From NCBI GenBank assembly GCA_028681035.1, contig JAQUJJ010000086.1, forward strand, positions 1-15,850: DNA of 15,850 nucleotides. Reading direction: 5' to 3'. The notes beneath the pieces are model-generated. The model saw only the letters and a program-made list of their open reading frames with translations. It had not been told where the DNA came from and searched no databases. Positions 6,214-11,759 of this stretch are shown here, piece by piece. Position 1 is the first letter of the stretch. Each line of letters begins with the position of its first letter. Made by a program: the position numbers and the translations under genes. Source of the stretch: Candidatus Cloacimonadota bacterium. GTDB lineage: Bacteria > Cloacimonadota > Cloacimonadia > Cloacimonadales > Cloacimonadaceae.

Positions 6214-7026
6214 TTACTTCTTTTTCGGTTTATCTATCATCTTACGATGCGTTTGTTTAATGTTTTTCTTTACTTGGCGGATGTCCTCTGCCGTTGGTAA
6301 ATGTTCTGGTGCAGTCCCTCCATCTTTTACCATAATGTCCCGCACATCTTTCCCCACCACCTCGGCTGTCCTCTCCAATGCTGCTTGTCCTTTAATGTCC
6401 TGATTTTTAATCCTTTCCTCAGTCTGCGTAATCCTGAATAAATTTGCCGCTAATTCGGTTGTCCCCATAAAATCCAAGGGTGTTCGCTTACCAGGTATGC
6501 CCTTCATTTCTCTTAGTTTGCCCAAGCTCATGTTATACAAGCCTCTATAGCCCGCATTTTGAAAGTAGGCATAAGTTTCAACGCCCCTTTGTTTTGCAAT
6601 TCCAGATACCTGCCTCTCATGCTCTGAAATCTCCCCCCGCACATACACCCGTTCTATGGCATTTTCATGCTCCACCCATTGAGAAAATGCCTCTGTATAT
6701 GCTATAAAATATGCCTGAATCTGCGATACCTTGGGTTTGCGCACATCAGCATTCATCGCACAAAGATAGCAGGCAAAACGGGATAGCTTATAGTCCTGAC
6801 TGCCATTTTCATCTCTCATTTGGATGATGTTCATGTTTATATCTATATCCAGATTATTGCACACTATCATTGCTTTGCTTATTACTTTCCTAAATGTACC
6901 CATATTGGCATAGCCTAATAGCTCCATCAGCTCAGTTGCCCTCCAATATGTATCTCCATTTTGCCTTGAATAACTATCAAAATCAAACGCCGTCAGATTC
7001 ATCTCTTGTATATCTGAAAGTGTCAT
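6214..7026 (-). CDS. dinD: DNA damage-inducible protein D homologue (BRO-N family)
   Basis: The whole length resembles E. coli DinD, and the sizes are similar (about 270 aa). Shared blocks include the BRO-N-like start with RATELMELLGYANM, then DYKLSRFACYLCAMNADVRK, a central EHERQVSGIAKQRGVET, FQNAGYRGLYNMSLGKLR, the highly conserved MGTTELAANLFRITQTEERI, and EHLPTAEDIRQVKK near the end. In E. coli, DinD is SOS-induced and acts on RecA filaments; that function is carried over by homology. I place the start at the ATG 7026, with GGAGG at 7032-7036 five bases upstream. An in-frame GTG at 7038 would begin inside that ribosome binding site. It has its own promoter in the gap to the flavoprotein gene. 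No E. coli-type LexA box is visible. It lies between two direct copies of the flavoprotein gene 3' end, which suggests acquisition or rearrangement as a unit. Confidence 0.92.
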   Translation of the reverse strand: MTLSDIQEMNLTAFDFDSYSRQNGDTYWRATELMELLGYANMGTFRKVISKAMIVCNNLDIDINMNIIQMRDENGSQDYKLSRFACYLCAMNADVRKPKVSQIQAYFIAYTEAFSQWVEHENAIERVYVRGEISEHERQVSGIAKQRGVETYAYFQNAGYRGLYNMSLGKLREMKGIPGKRTPLDFMGTTELAANLFRITQTEERIKNQDIKGQAALERTAEVVGKDVRDIMVKDGGTAPEHLPTAEDIRQVKKNIKQTHRKMIDKPKKK

Positions 7027-7060
7027 ATTATCCTCCACTCACCATGTATATGATTTATCC

Positions 7061-7089
7061 ATAATATCTTCAACCCCTTGCATTGTCAA
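7061..7089 (-). promoter_or_regulatory. Strong sigma70-type promoter of dinD
   Basis: Read on the minus strand, TTGACA (7084-7089), a 17-base spacer and TATTAT (7061-7066) form a near-consensus promoter, with about 30 bases to the dinD start. It lies in the gap after the flavoprotein stop, so dinD need not depend on read-through. No CTG-N10-CAG LexA palindrome overlaps it; a phylum-specific SOS box cannot be excluded. Confidence 0.7.
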
Positions 7090-7117
7090 GTGCTTTCTTT
7101 GTTGTTTCCGCCGACCC

Positions 7118-7711
7118 TTACACTTCTGAGATTGGCAGCCCATTCAGCTTGTGCATCAGCCATGCCATGTTTTTGCCCAGAGTTTCCATGGTTCTAATGC
7201 CTTCTGCGTCGTTTAATACTTCGCCCTGTTCTCTGCCAATGCCAATGTTCCAATAGCTGGAGCCGGGAATCACCATCTGGGTGATAAAGTAGAAATGGTT
7301 GATGGCATCGAAGGTCGGTAAGCTACCTGCCCTGCGCACGGCTACAACTGCTGCACCCGCTTTGCGTCTCAGGGGGTTACCATTGGCGAGGGTTACATAT
7401 CCTGCGCGATCTATGAAGGCTTTCAGTTCTGTGGTTACATTGCTGAAATATGTGGGAGAGCCGATTATCAAGCCGTCAGCTTCAAACACTTTTGATATCA
7501 GTTCGTTCATGCAATCGCCGGTGATTACACACTTTCTGTCTTGGTTCTCAAAACACTTTCTGCAAGCCATGCATCCATGCACCAGCTTACCACCCAACTG
7601 ATATATTTCTGTGTCTATCCCCTGGTCATTCAGCTCTTTGCAAACTAATTGCAATAAAGCTTTGGTGTTGCCCTCTGGACGCGGGCTACTATTGATTGCC
7701 AGTACTTTCAT
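7118..7711 (-). CDS. Iron-sulfur flavoprotein / NADPH-dependent FMN reductase
   Basis: This is a flavodoxin-fold protein of 197 aa. The N-terminal strand and phosphate loop MKVLAINSSPRPEGNT (1-16) bind the FMN phosphate, and GSPTYFSNVT (84-93) is the second flavin loop. Cys47, Cys50, Cys53 and Cys61 form a compact CX2CX2CX7C motif, the pattern of the 4Fe-4S site in archaeal-type iron-sulfur flavoproteins (Isf). It is therefore probably an electron-transfer flavoprotein rather than a plain reductase. It is cytoplasmic, with the donor unknown (ferredoxin is typical of the family). The start at 7711 is backed by AGGGAG (7717-7722), five bases upstream. Its 3' end contains the 15-base string that also builds the tandem repeats at 8112-8171, and a damaged copy of this end lies at 5984-6099. 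Confidence 0.9.
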   Translation of the reverse strand: MKVLAINSSPRPEGNTKALLQLVCKELNDQGIDTEIYQLGGKLVHGCMACRKCFENQDRKCVITGDCMNELISKVFEADGLIIGSPTYFSNVTTELKAFIDRAGYVTLANGNPLRRKAGAAVVAVRRAGSLPTFDAINHFYFITQMVIPGSSYWNIGIGREQGEVLNDAEGIRTMETLGKNMAWLMHKLNGLPISEV

Positions 7712-7830
7712 GGTAACTCCCTAAATATTTCTATAAGTCTTCAATGGCTTTGCCGATTATTTTTGCAGGGTATCTTAATTTGTCAAGTGCCAATTATGCA
7801 GGCATACCCACAATAAAGTAATAGGAACAC

Positions 7831-7862
7831 GGATGAGACGGATTTAACAGATTCACACGGAT
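7831..7862. repeat. Short 9-10 base periodic GGAT/AGAT repeat
   Basis: GGAT at 7831, GGAT at 7840, AGAT at 7849 and GGAT at 7859 are spaced 9, 9 and 10 bases apart, within strings of the type ACACGGAT and AACAGATT. Related AATCTGT words recur at about 7950. Similar ACGGAT/CAGATT strings are, from memory, common in intergenic DNA of many environmental genomes; their function is not known to me. Confidence 0.5.
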
Positions 7863-8042
7863 TCTTTAAAACAAATTTGTAATGTTTAACGGTTGAATAG
7901 CTATTCTACCGATTTTAGTTATACTCTTTGTTCTAAAGTCTGTGCTAATCTGTCTAATTTGCCTCCAAAAACCGGATAAATCCAGTGAACCAACCGGCTG
8001 AAGCCAGCGTTACCCCTATGGGCAATGCTCTTGCAGGGGGGG

Positions 8043-8171
8043 GGCAAACTCCGCTTTGCCACAGCATCCGGAGGATGCTATCTTGGCAGCTCCGCTGCCA
8101 CTGCCAATTCGGAGATTGGCAGCCCAGAGATTGGCAGCCCAGAGATTAGCAGCCCAGAGATTAGCAGCCCA
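8043..8171. repeat. Four-hairpin module copy B plus 15-bp tandem repeat x4
   Basis: The module holds the same four palindromes as copy A; here hairpin 2 is AGCATCC-GGA-GGATGCT. It is followed by four tandem copies of GAGATTGGCAGCCCA (8112-8126, 8127-8141, 8142-8156, 8157-8171), the last two with a G-to-A change giving GATTAGC. The first unit overlaps the right arm of hairpin 4, so the tandem array appears to have grown from the module end. Confidence 0.9.
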
Positions 8172-8178
8172 ATATGGA

Positions 8179-8200
8179 TATCCGACGTCCCCGTCGGATA
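8179..8200. repeat. Hairpin with 9-bp stem
   Basis: TATCCGACG (8179-8187), loop TCCC (8188-8191) and CGTCGGATA (8192-8200) form a perfect stem. It lies directly after the tandem array. No T-run follows. It shares the CCGAC/GTCGG core with the hairpin at 8301-8320. Confidence 0.75.
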
Positions 8201-8300
8201 CATCCTGCCGAGCTTCAATGGTTCTCTATTTTGTTCTAGCTGCTGGATTTAGTAAGCTGTTTTAAAGAGGGGGTATTTGTATCAGAGTTTGGTAAGTAAG

Positions 8301-8320
8301 AGCCGACGAGGACGTCGGCT
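8301..8320. repeat. Hairpin with 7-bp stem, same CCGAC core
   Basis: AGCCGAC (8301-8307), loop GAGGAC (8308-8313) and GTCGGCT (8314-8320) form a perfect stem. It is related to the hairpin at 8179-8200 through the CCGAC/GTCGG core. It stands just before the shared string at 8330-8345. Confidence 0.7.
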
Positions 8321-8359
8321 ATCCAAAGGGGCGTGTGATGTTACGCTATGGACAGGGGT

Positions 8360-8457
8360 GGCAAACTCCGTTTTGCCACAGCATCGGGACGATGCTATCT
8401 AGGCAGCTCCGCTGCCTCTGCCAATTCGGAGATTGGCAGCCCAGAGATTAGCAGCCC
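8360..8457. repeat. Four-hairpin module copy C plus 15-bp repeat x2
   Basis: The four palindromes recur in the same order. Hairpin 2 is AGCATCG-GGA-CGATGCT: compared with copy B, the inner pair changed from C-G to G-C on both sides, a compensatory change. Two copies of the 15-base unit follow, the second with GATTAGC. The module ends about 60 bases before the mgtE-like stop codon on the opposite strand. Confidence 0.88.
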
Positions 8458-8516
8458 AATGCACTCTTTCAAATACATAGGCTTTCAGGCAGAAGACAGG
8501 CGGCTGAGGCAAAAAG

Positions 8517-9542
8517 CTACAGCACTGCTCCTGCCAGACTGAAATAGATAGCGATGGTGAAAAGGTCGCTGATAGTTAGTGCAAGTGGACCAGAGGCAAT
8601 CTTGGGATCCAGTTTCAGAGCGTGTAGCAGAGTAGGGATGCTAAGCCCGACCAAACAAGCTGTGCTGAGGCTTAGAACCAGTGATCCCCCAATCACCAGA
8701 GCGGCAGCTAGGTCATGTTTCCATAATATCACCGTGGCGGCTACCACCAAGCCACAGGCTAAGCCAAGCAGCATGGCGGTGCCAAGTTCTCTGATGAACT
8801 CGCTAACAAACCATTTTAGCGAAGGCTTCCTAGTACGCAAAGCTTGGATGGTTACGGTCATAGATTGCATACTTACGCTTTCTCCCAAGCCTAGCACCAG
8901 AGTGAGAAAGAAGGAAAGAATCAAAGCCTGAGCAAGCACAATCTCATAGCGGGCAGTCATTACTGCGCAGCTAAGTCCTCCTGCAATGGAAGCGATAAGC
9001 CAGGGGAAGCGAACGCGAAATGCCTTCAATGGTGATGCGCCCTTGATCTGAGAGAGACGAAACCCGATGGTTTCGAATACTTCGTCCGCTTTCTCCCGCT
9101 CCAGGATGTCGGAGACGTTTTCCGTGAAGACGCTTACGTCAATGATGCCGATCATGTGTTTTTCTTCATCCACTATCGGCATTGCCAGGTATTTATGAAT
9201 CACAAAATCCGTGAGGACGTCCATTACTTCCGCATATGCAGGGATGGTTTTTACTCTGGGATTAGCAATATCAATCAACCGGGCTTCCAAATCAGCAGTA
9301 AGCAGTGATCTGGTAGAGACCACTCCGCAAAGTCGTTGTTCTTCATCTTTTAGGTAGAAATACAGGATTCTAGGTTCGCTTGTGTTGTTGCGGATATAGT
9401 TCAGTGCTTGGGCGATGGTCCAGTTCCGCTCCAGGATGAGGAAGTCTTTGCTCATCAGCGTACTTACTTTTGTTTCACCATGGTGTGTGGTCACGAATTC
9501 ATCCCCTTGTTTTTTTACTGCGCATTTTCCCTTGTTTAGCAT
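8517..9542 (-). CDS. MgtE-like divalent cation transporter lacking the N domain
   Basis: Residues about 25-145 form a tandem CBS-domain pair (TLMSKDFLILERNWTIAQAL to GIIDVSVFTENV). Then come a linker helix and about five membrane segments (roughly 182-196, 203-220, 252-273, 280-305, 317-340). The end IASGPLALTISDLFTIAIYF matches the last MgtE helix, with Asp326 at the position of the pore aspartate. ESVSMQSMTVTIQALR (221-236) corresponds to the conserved loop with the GNxGxQ-type motif, here altered. Usual MgtE proteins are about 450 aa and start with a superhelical MgtE_N domain, which is missing here, so magnesium-dependent gating may differ. The ATG at 9542 has a poor ribosome binding site; the in-frame GTG codon for Val17 has AAGGGG about eight bases upstream and is a credible alternative. 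Substrate Mg2+ is assigned by homology; Co2+ or another ion is possible. Confidence 0.85.
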   Translation of the reverse strand: MLNKGKCAVKKQGDEFVTTHHGETKVSTLMSKDFLILERNWTIAQALNYIRNNTSEPRILYFYLKDEEQRLCGVVSTRSLLTADLEARLIDIANPRVKTIPAYAEVMDVLTDFVIHKYLAMPIVDEEKHMIGIIDVSVFTENVSDILEREKADEVFETIGFRLSQIKGASPLKAFRVRFPWLIASIAGGLSCAVMTARYEIVLAQALILSFFLTLVLGLGESVSMQSMTVTIQALRTRKPSLKWFVSEFIRELGTAMLLGLACGLVVAATVILWKHDLAAALVIGGSLVLSLSTACLVGLSIPTLLHALKLDPKIASGPLALTISDLFTIAIYFSLAGAVL

Positions 9543-9624
9543 ATCCAGTCAAGGCTTTTTTGCGCTTTGTGGGGATTTGTATTTAGTTCTTGTTTATTGA
9601 GCTCTGCTAAAAAAGGGCGGGTAG

Positions 9625-9654
9625 ATTCTAGCTAATCCAAATATGATTTGACAA
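9625..9654 (-). promoter_or_regulatory. Predicted promoter of the mgtE-like gene
   Basis: On the minus strand, TTGTCA (9649-9654), an 18-base spacer and TAGAAT (9625-9630) each match the consensus at five of six positions. The resulting leader before the ATG at 9542 would be about 75 bases, with no clear M-box-like structure that I can see. A plus-strand TTGACA overlaps at 9648-9653 but has no matching -10. Confidence 0.45.
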
Positions 9655-9725
9655 AATAAACAGAGTTAACAGTGTGGGAATATCATAGTTATTGGTTAAG
9701 AGTTTATACTGCCCAAGGGGAGATA

Positions 9726-9776
9726 ATGAAGGCTCAGAAAGGTTTTAGTGCGCTTGCCATCACTTATTGCGCATAA
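9726..9776 (+). CDS. Possible 16-aa leader peptide before the carboxylase operon
   Basis: This short frame reads MKAQKGFSALAITYCA and is preceded by AAGGGGAG (9715-9722), which fits a ribosome binding site. It ends in a small palindrome CTTAT-TGCGC-ATAAG (9763-9777), about 60 bases before the carboxyltransferase start. It could be a regulatory leader ORF, a remnant of a gene start, or chance. A TATACT (9705-9710) lies very close upstream, which would make the transcript begin at the ribosome binding site and argues against using that hexamer as the promoter. Low confidence. Confidence 0.25.
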   Translation: MKAQKGFSALAITYCA

Positions 9777-9839
9777 GCTAAAGATGTGTTTGGCGTATGG
9801 AAGAGATAATTAAATACGATAGATAAATGAGGAAAGCTG

Positions 9840-11393
9840 ATGCTATCTACCAAAGATGCCATCCAGAAACTGCTGGATAAAGAAGCCAAAACCCTGCAAA
9901 TGGGTGGTGCTAAAGCTGTTGAAAAACAGAAACAAGGCGGAAAATTAACCGCCCGAGAAAGACTTAATTTATTGTTTGATGAAGGCACATTCCGCGAACT
10001 GGATATGTTTATGCAACATCGTTGCGATAACTTTGGCATGGAAAAGATTGAGATTCCCTCCGATGGCGTGATCACCGGGCATGGCTTGGTGAATGGACGC
10101 CACATCTTTGCCTTCTCTCAGGATTTCACTGCCCGGGGCGGAAGCCTTGGCGAAATGCACGCCGCTAAGATTTGCAAAGTGATGGATATGGCGTTGAAAA
10201 GCGGAGTGCCAATTGTGGGTATTCAGGATTCCGGCGGAGCACGTATTCAGGAAGGTGTGGACGCCCTAAAAGGTTATGGAGACATCTTCTTCCGCAATTC
10301 TCGTGCCAGCGGCGTTATCCCTCAGATAACCGCCATAATGGGACCCTGCGCTGGTGGTGCAGTGTATTCTCCTGCGATGACGGATTTTGTGTTCATGGTA
10401 AAAAACACCAGCTTTATGTTTATTACGGGTCCGGACGTTATCCGTGCGGTTACCGGCGAAGAAACCACTCAGGAAGATTTGGGTGGTGCCATGTCGCACA
10501 ACAGCCGCAGCGGAAACGCACACTTTGCCTGTGAGAACGATGCCGACGCTATAGACCAGATTAAAATCCTGCTTTCTTTCCTCCCTGCCAATAATATGGA
10601 GGATGCGCCTCGCCCCGAAAATACAGATAATCCTTGGAGGCTCTGCCCCGAACTGGATACTATTATACCGGACAGCCCCAAAATGAGCTATGATATGCGC
10701 GACGTAATACATAGCGTTGTGGACGATGGCATCTTCTTTGAACCTCATTACTACTATGCCCAAAACCTGATTGTGGGCTTTAGCAGACTTAACGGACGCA
10801 CCATTGGCATCGTTGCCAACCAGCCCAAAGTGTTGGCAGGATGTTTGGATATTGACGCCTCGGACAAAGCCACTCGCTTCATCCGCTTCTGCGATGCATT
10901 CAACATTCCCTTGCTTACCTTTGTGGATGTTCCGGGCTACCTTCCCGGCACTCATCAGGAATGGAACGGCATTATCCGCCACGGCGCAAAGCTGTTGTGG
11001 TGCTATGCCGAGGCAACCGTGCCCAAGCTAACTGTGGTTACTCGCAAGGATTATGGCGGCAGCTATATTGCTATGAGTAGCAGGCATTTAGGCGCAGATA
11101 TGGTGTTTGCCTGGCCCTCCAGTGAGATAGCTGTGATGGGTGCTCAAGGTGCCGCTAATGTTATCTTCCGCAAAGAGATTAGCTCCGCAGAAGATCCAGT
11201 TGCCAAGCGTGCCGAAATGATTCAGATATATGAAACACAGTTTAACAATCCCTACGAGGCTGCTGCACGCGGTTATGTGGATGCTGTTATCCTTCCCTCC
11301 GAAACGCGCAAACGCTTGATTGATGCTTTGGAAATCCTTTCCACCAAAAGCGAAAGCCTACCCCCCAAGAAACATGGCAATATACCTGCGTAG
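9840..11393 (+). CDS. mmdA: Acyl-CoA (methylmalonyl-/propionyl-CoA) carboxyltransferase
   Basis: This is a full-length (517 aa) carboxyltransferase of the PccB/MmdA/transcarboxylase 12S family, with two crotonase-like halves. In the first half, QDSGGARIQEG (129-139) and GPCAGGAVYSPAMTDF (168-183) form an oxyanion and CoA site, followed by TGPDVIRAVTGEE (196-208). In the second half, FVDVPGYLPGT, DYGGSYIAMSSRHLGAD (from 404) and MGAQGAANVIF (from 433) form the biotin-side site. It moves a carboxyl group between carboxybiotin and an acyl-CoA. The start has GAGGA (9829-9833) six bases upstream. Next to the OadA/PycB-type biotin protein it probably gives a methylmalonyl-CoA:pyruvate transcarboxylase, or a methylmalonyl-CoA decarboxylase if membrane subunits are encoded elsewhere. 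The acyl-CoA substrate cannot be fixed from sequence by eye. A palindrome begins immediately after its stop codon. Confidence 0.95.
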   Translation: MLSTKDAIQKLLDKEAKTLQMGGAKAVEKQKQGGKLTARERLNLLFDEGTFRELDMFMQHRCDNFGMEKIEIPSDGVITGHGLVNGRHIFAFSQDFTARGGSLGEMHAAKICKVMDMALKSGVPIVGIQDSGGARIQEGVDALKGYGDIFFRNSRASGVIPQITAIMGPCAGGAVYSPAMTDFVFMVKNTSFMFITGPDVIRAVTGEETTQEDLGGAMSHNSRSGNAHFACENDADAIDQIKILLSFLPANNMEDAPRPENTDNPWRLCPELDTIIPDSPKMSYDMRDVIHSVVDDGIFFEPHYYYAQNLIVGFSRLNGRTIGIVANQPKVLAGCLDIDASDKATRFIRFCDAFNIPLLTFVDVPGYLPGTHQEWNGIIRHGAKLLWCYAEATVPKLTVVTRKDYGGSYIAMSSRHLGADMVFAWPSSEIAVMGAQGAANVIFRKEISSAEDPVAKRAEMIQIYETQFNNPYEAAARGYVDAVILPSETRKRLIDALEILSTKSESLPPKKHGNIPA

Positions 11394-11413
11394 GGTCGGA
11401 CTCCGATCCGACC
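11394..11413 (+). terminator. Hairpin directly after the stop codon, terminator-like
   Basis: GGTCGGA (11394-11400), loop CTCCGA and TCCGACC (11407-11413) are followed by TTTT. The G+C-rich stem and short T-run fit a weak intrinsic terminator or a 3' processing/stability hairpin inside the operon. It could lower expression of the downstream genes relative to the carboxyltransferase. Confidence 0.5.
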
Positions 11414-11424
11414 TTTTAAGTAGA

Positions 11425-11546
11425 TTCGGACTCCGATCCGACCAATGTTGTCGCTTCAGAGAGCGACGCTACGAATCGCTGCGGAGCAATGTTACTTGTC
11501 GCTTCAGAGAGCGATGCTACGAATCGCTTTGGAGAGCGACACTACA
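11425..11546. repeat. Cluster of palindromes and a 32-bp direct repeat in the operon
   Basis: A second copy of the CGGA-CTCCGA-TCCG palindrome lies at 11425-11443. Next comes a 32-base direct repeat (11449-11480 and 11497-11528, one mismatch, 48-base period), each copy containing the hairpin arms GTCGCT and AGCGA. A partial third relative ends at about 11541. The cluster fills the gap between the carboxyltransferase and the small gene, without a coding frame of its own. Confidence 0.85.
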
Positions 11547-11558
11547 AGGAGTATGATA

Positions 11559-11747
11559 ATGAAAGATAAAAGACAAATAGCCGCAGTATCAGCAGTAATG
11601 GCACTGATAAACAGTGAGGACACTGCCCCCGAGTATATTGCGCCCCTACAGGCTAATTATCCCCATCCCTACGCTGCCTATGGCAGACAGTTAACCATGC
11701 AATACCGTGATATCACGCAACGCAGAATAATTAAAAGAAGCAGATAA
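11559..11747 (+). CDS. Small 62-aa protein of the carboxylase operon
   Basis: The start at 11559 is chosen because AAGGAG (11546-11551) is seven bases upstream; the ATG at 11553 is too close, and a longer open frame upstream only reads through repeats. The protein begins MKDKRQIAAVSAVMALINSE and ends with a basic tail (RRIIKRSR). The pattern AAVSAVMALI followed by PYAAYGRQLTMQYRDI resembles the C-terminal cytoplasmic part of OadG-type or other small decarboxylase subunits (GRQxxM-like), but without the N-terminal membrane helix. This is a similarity of pattern, not a firm assignment. Its position between two catalytic subunit genes, 12 bases before the biotin protein, suggests a small structural subunit that tethers the carboxyltransferase to its partner. 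Confidence 0.75.
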   Translation: MKDKRQIAAVSAVMALINSEDTAPEYIAPLQANYPHPYAAYGRQLTMQYRDITQRRIIKRSR

Positions 11748-11759
11748 AAGGAGACCTCA

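Larger units (their letters stand above)
7712..8516. other. 805-base gene-free stretch rich in palindromes
   Basis: No gene is supported. In order it holds a roughly 10-base-periodic GGAT string (7831-7862), palindromic module copy B with a 15-bp tandem repeat (8043-8171), a 9-bp-stem hairpin (8179-8200), a 7-bp-stem hairpin (8301-8320), the shared string GGCGTGTGATGTTACG (8330-8345) and module copy C (8360-8457). Apparent plus-strand ORFs across it encode only the repeats (for example, runs of RLAAQ). Confidence 0.75.

Noticed and set aside
7027..7117. LexA box controlling dinD
   Set aside because: No CTG-N10-CAG or GAAC-N4-GTTC palindrome is present; a lineage-specific box cannot be judged without comparison.
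8112..8171. CRISPR array
   Set aside because: The units are contiguous, with no spacers, and only 15 bases long; no cas genes are in the window.
8025..8265. Two overlapping plus-strand ORFs with repeated EIGSP/EISSP or RLAAQ units, looking like repeat proteins
   Set aside because: They are translations of the palindromic module and the 15-bp tandem repeat. The unit length of 15 keeps any frame open, and no ribosome binding site is seen.
9648..9676. Plus-strand promoter from the TTGACA at 9648-9653
   Set aside because: No -10-like hexamer lies 16-18 bases downstream; the site fits better as part of the minus-strand promoter.
10266..10982. 238-aa ORF antisense to the carboxyltransferase gene
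   Set aside because: The sense frame is a highly conserved enzyme over the whole length; the antisense frame has no recognisable motifs.
11320..11747. Longer starts for the small protein (frame open from 11445) and a separate 78-aa ORF
   Set aside because: The extra residues come from palindromic repeats; the AAGGAG-spaced ATG at 11559 explains translation.
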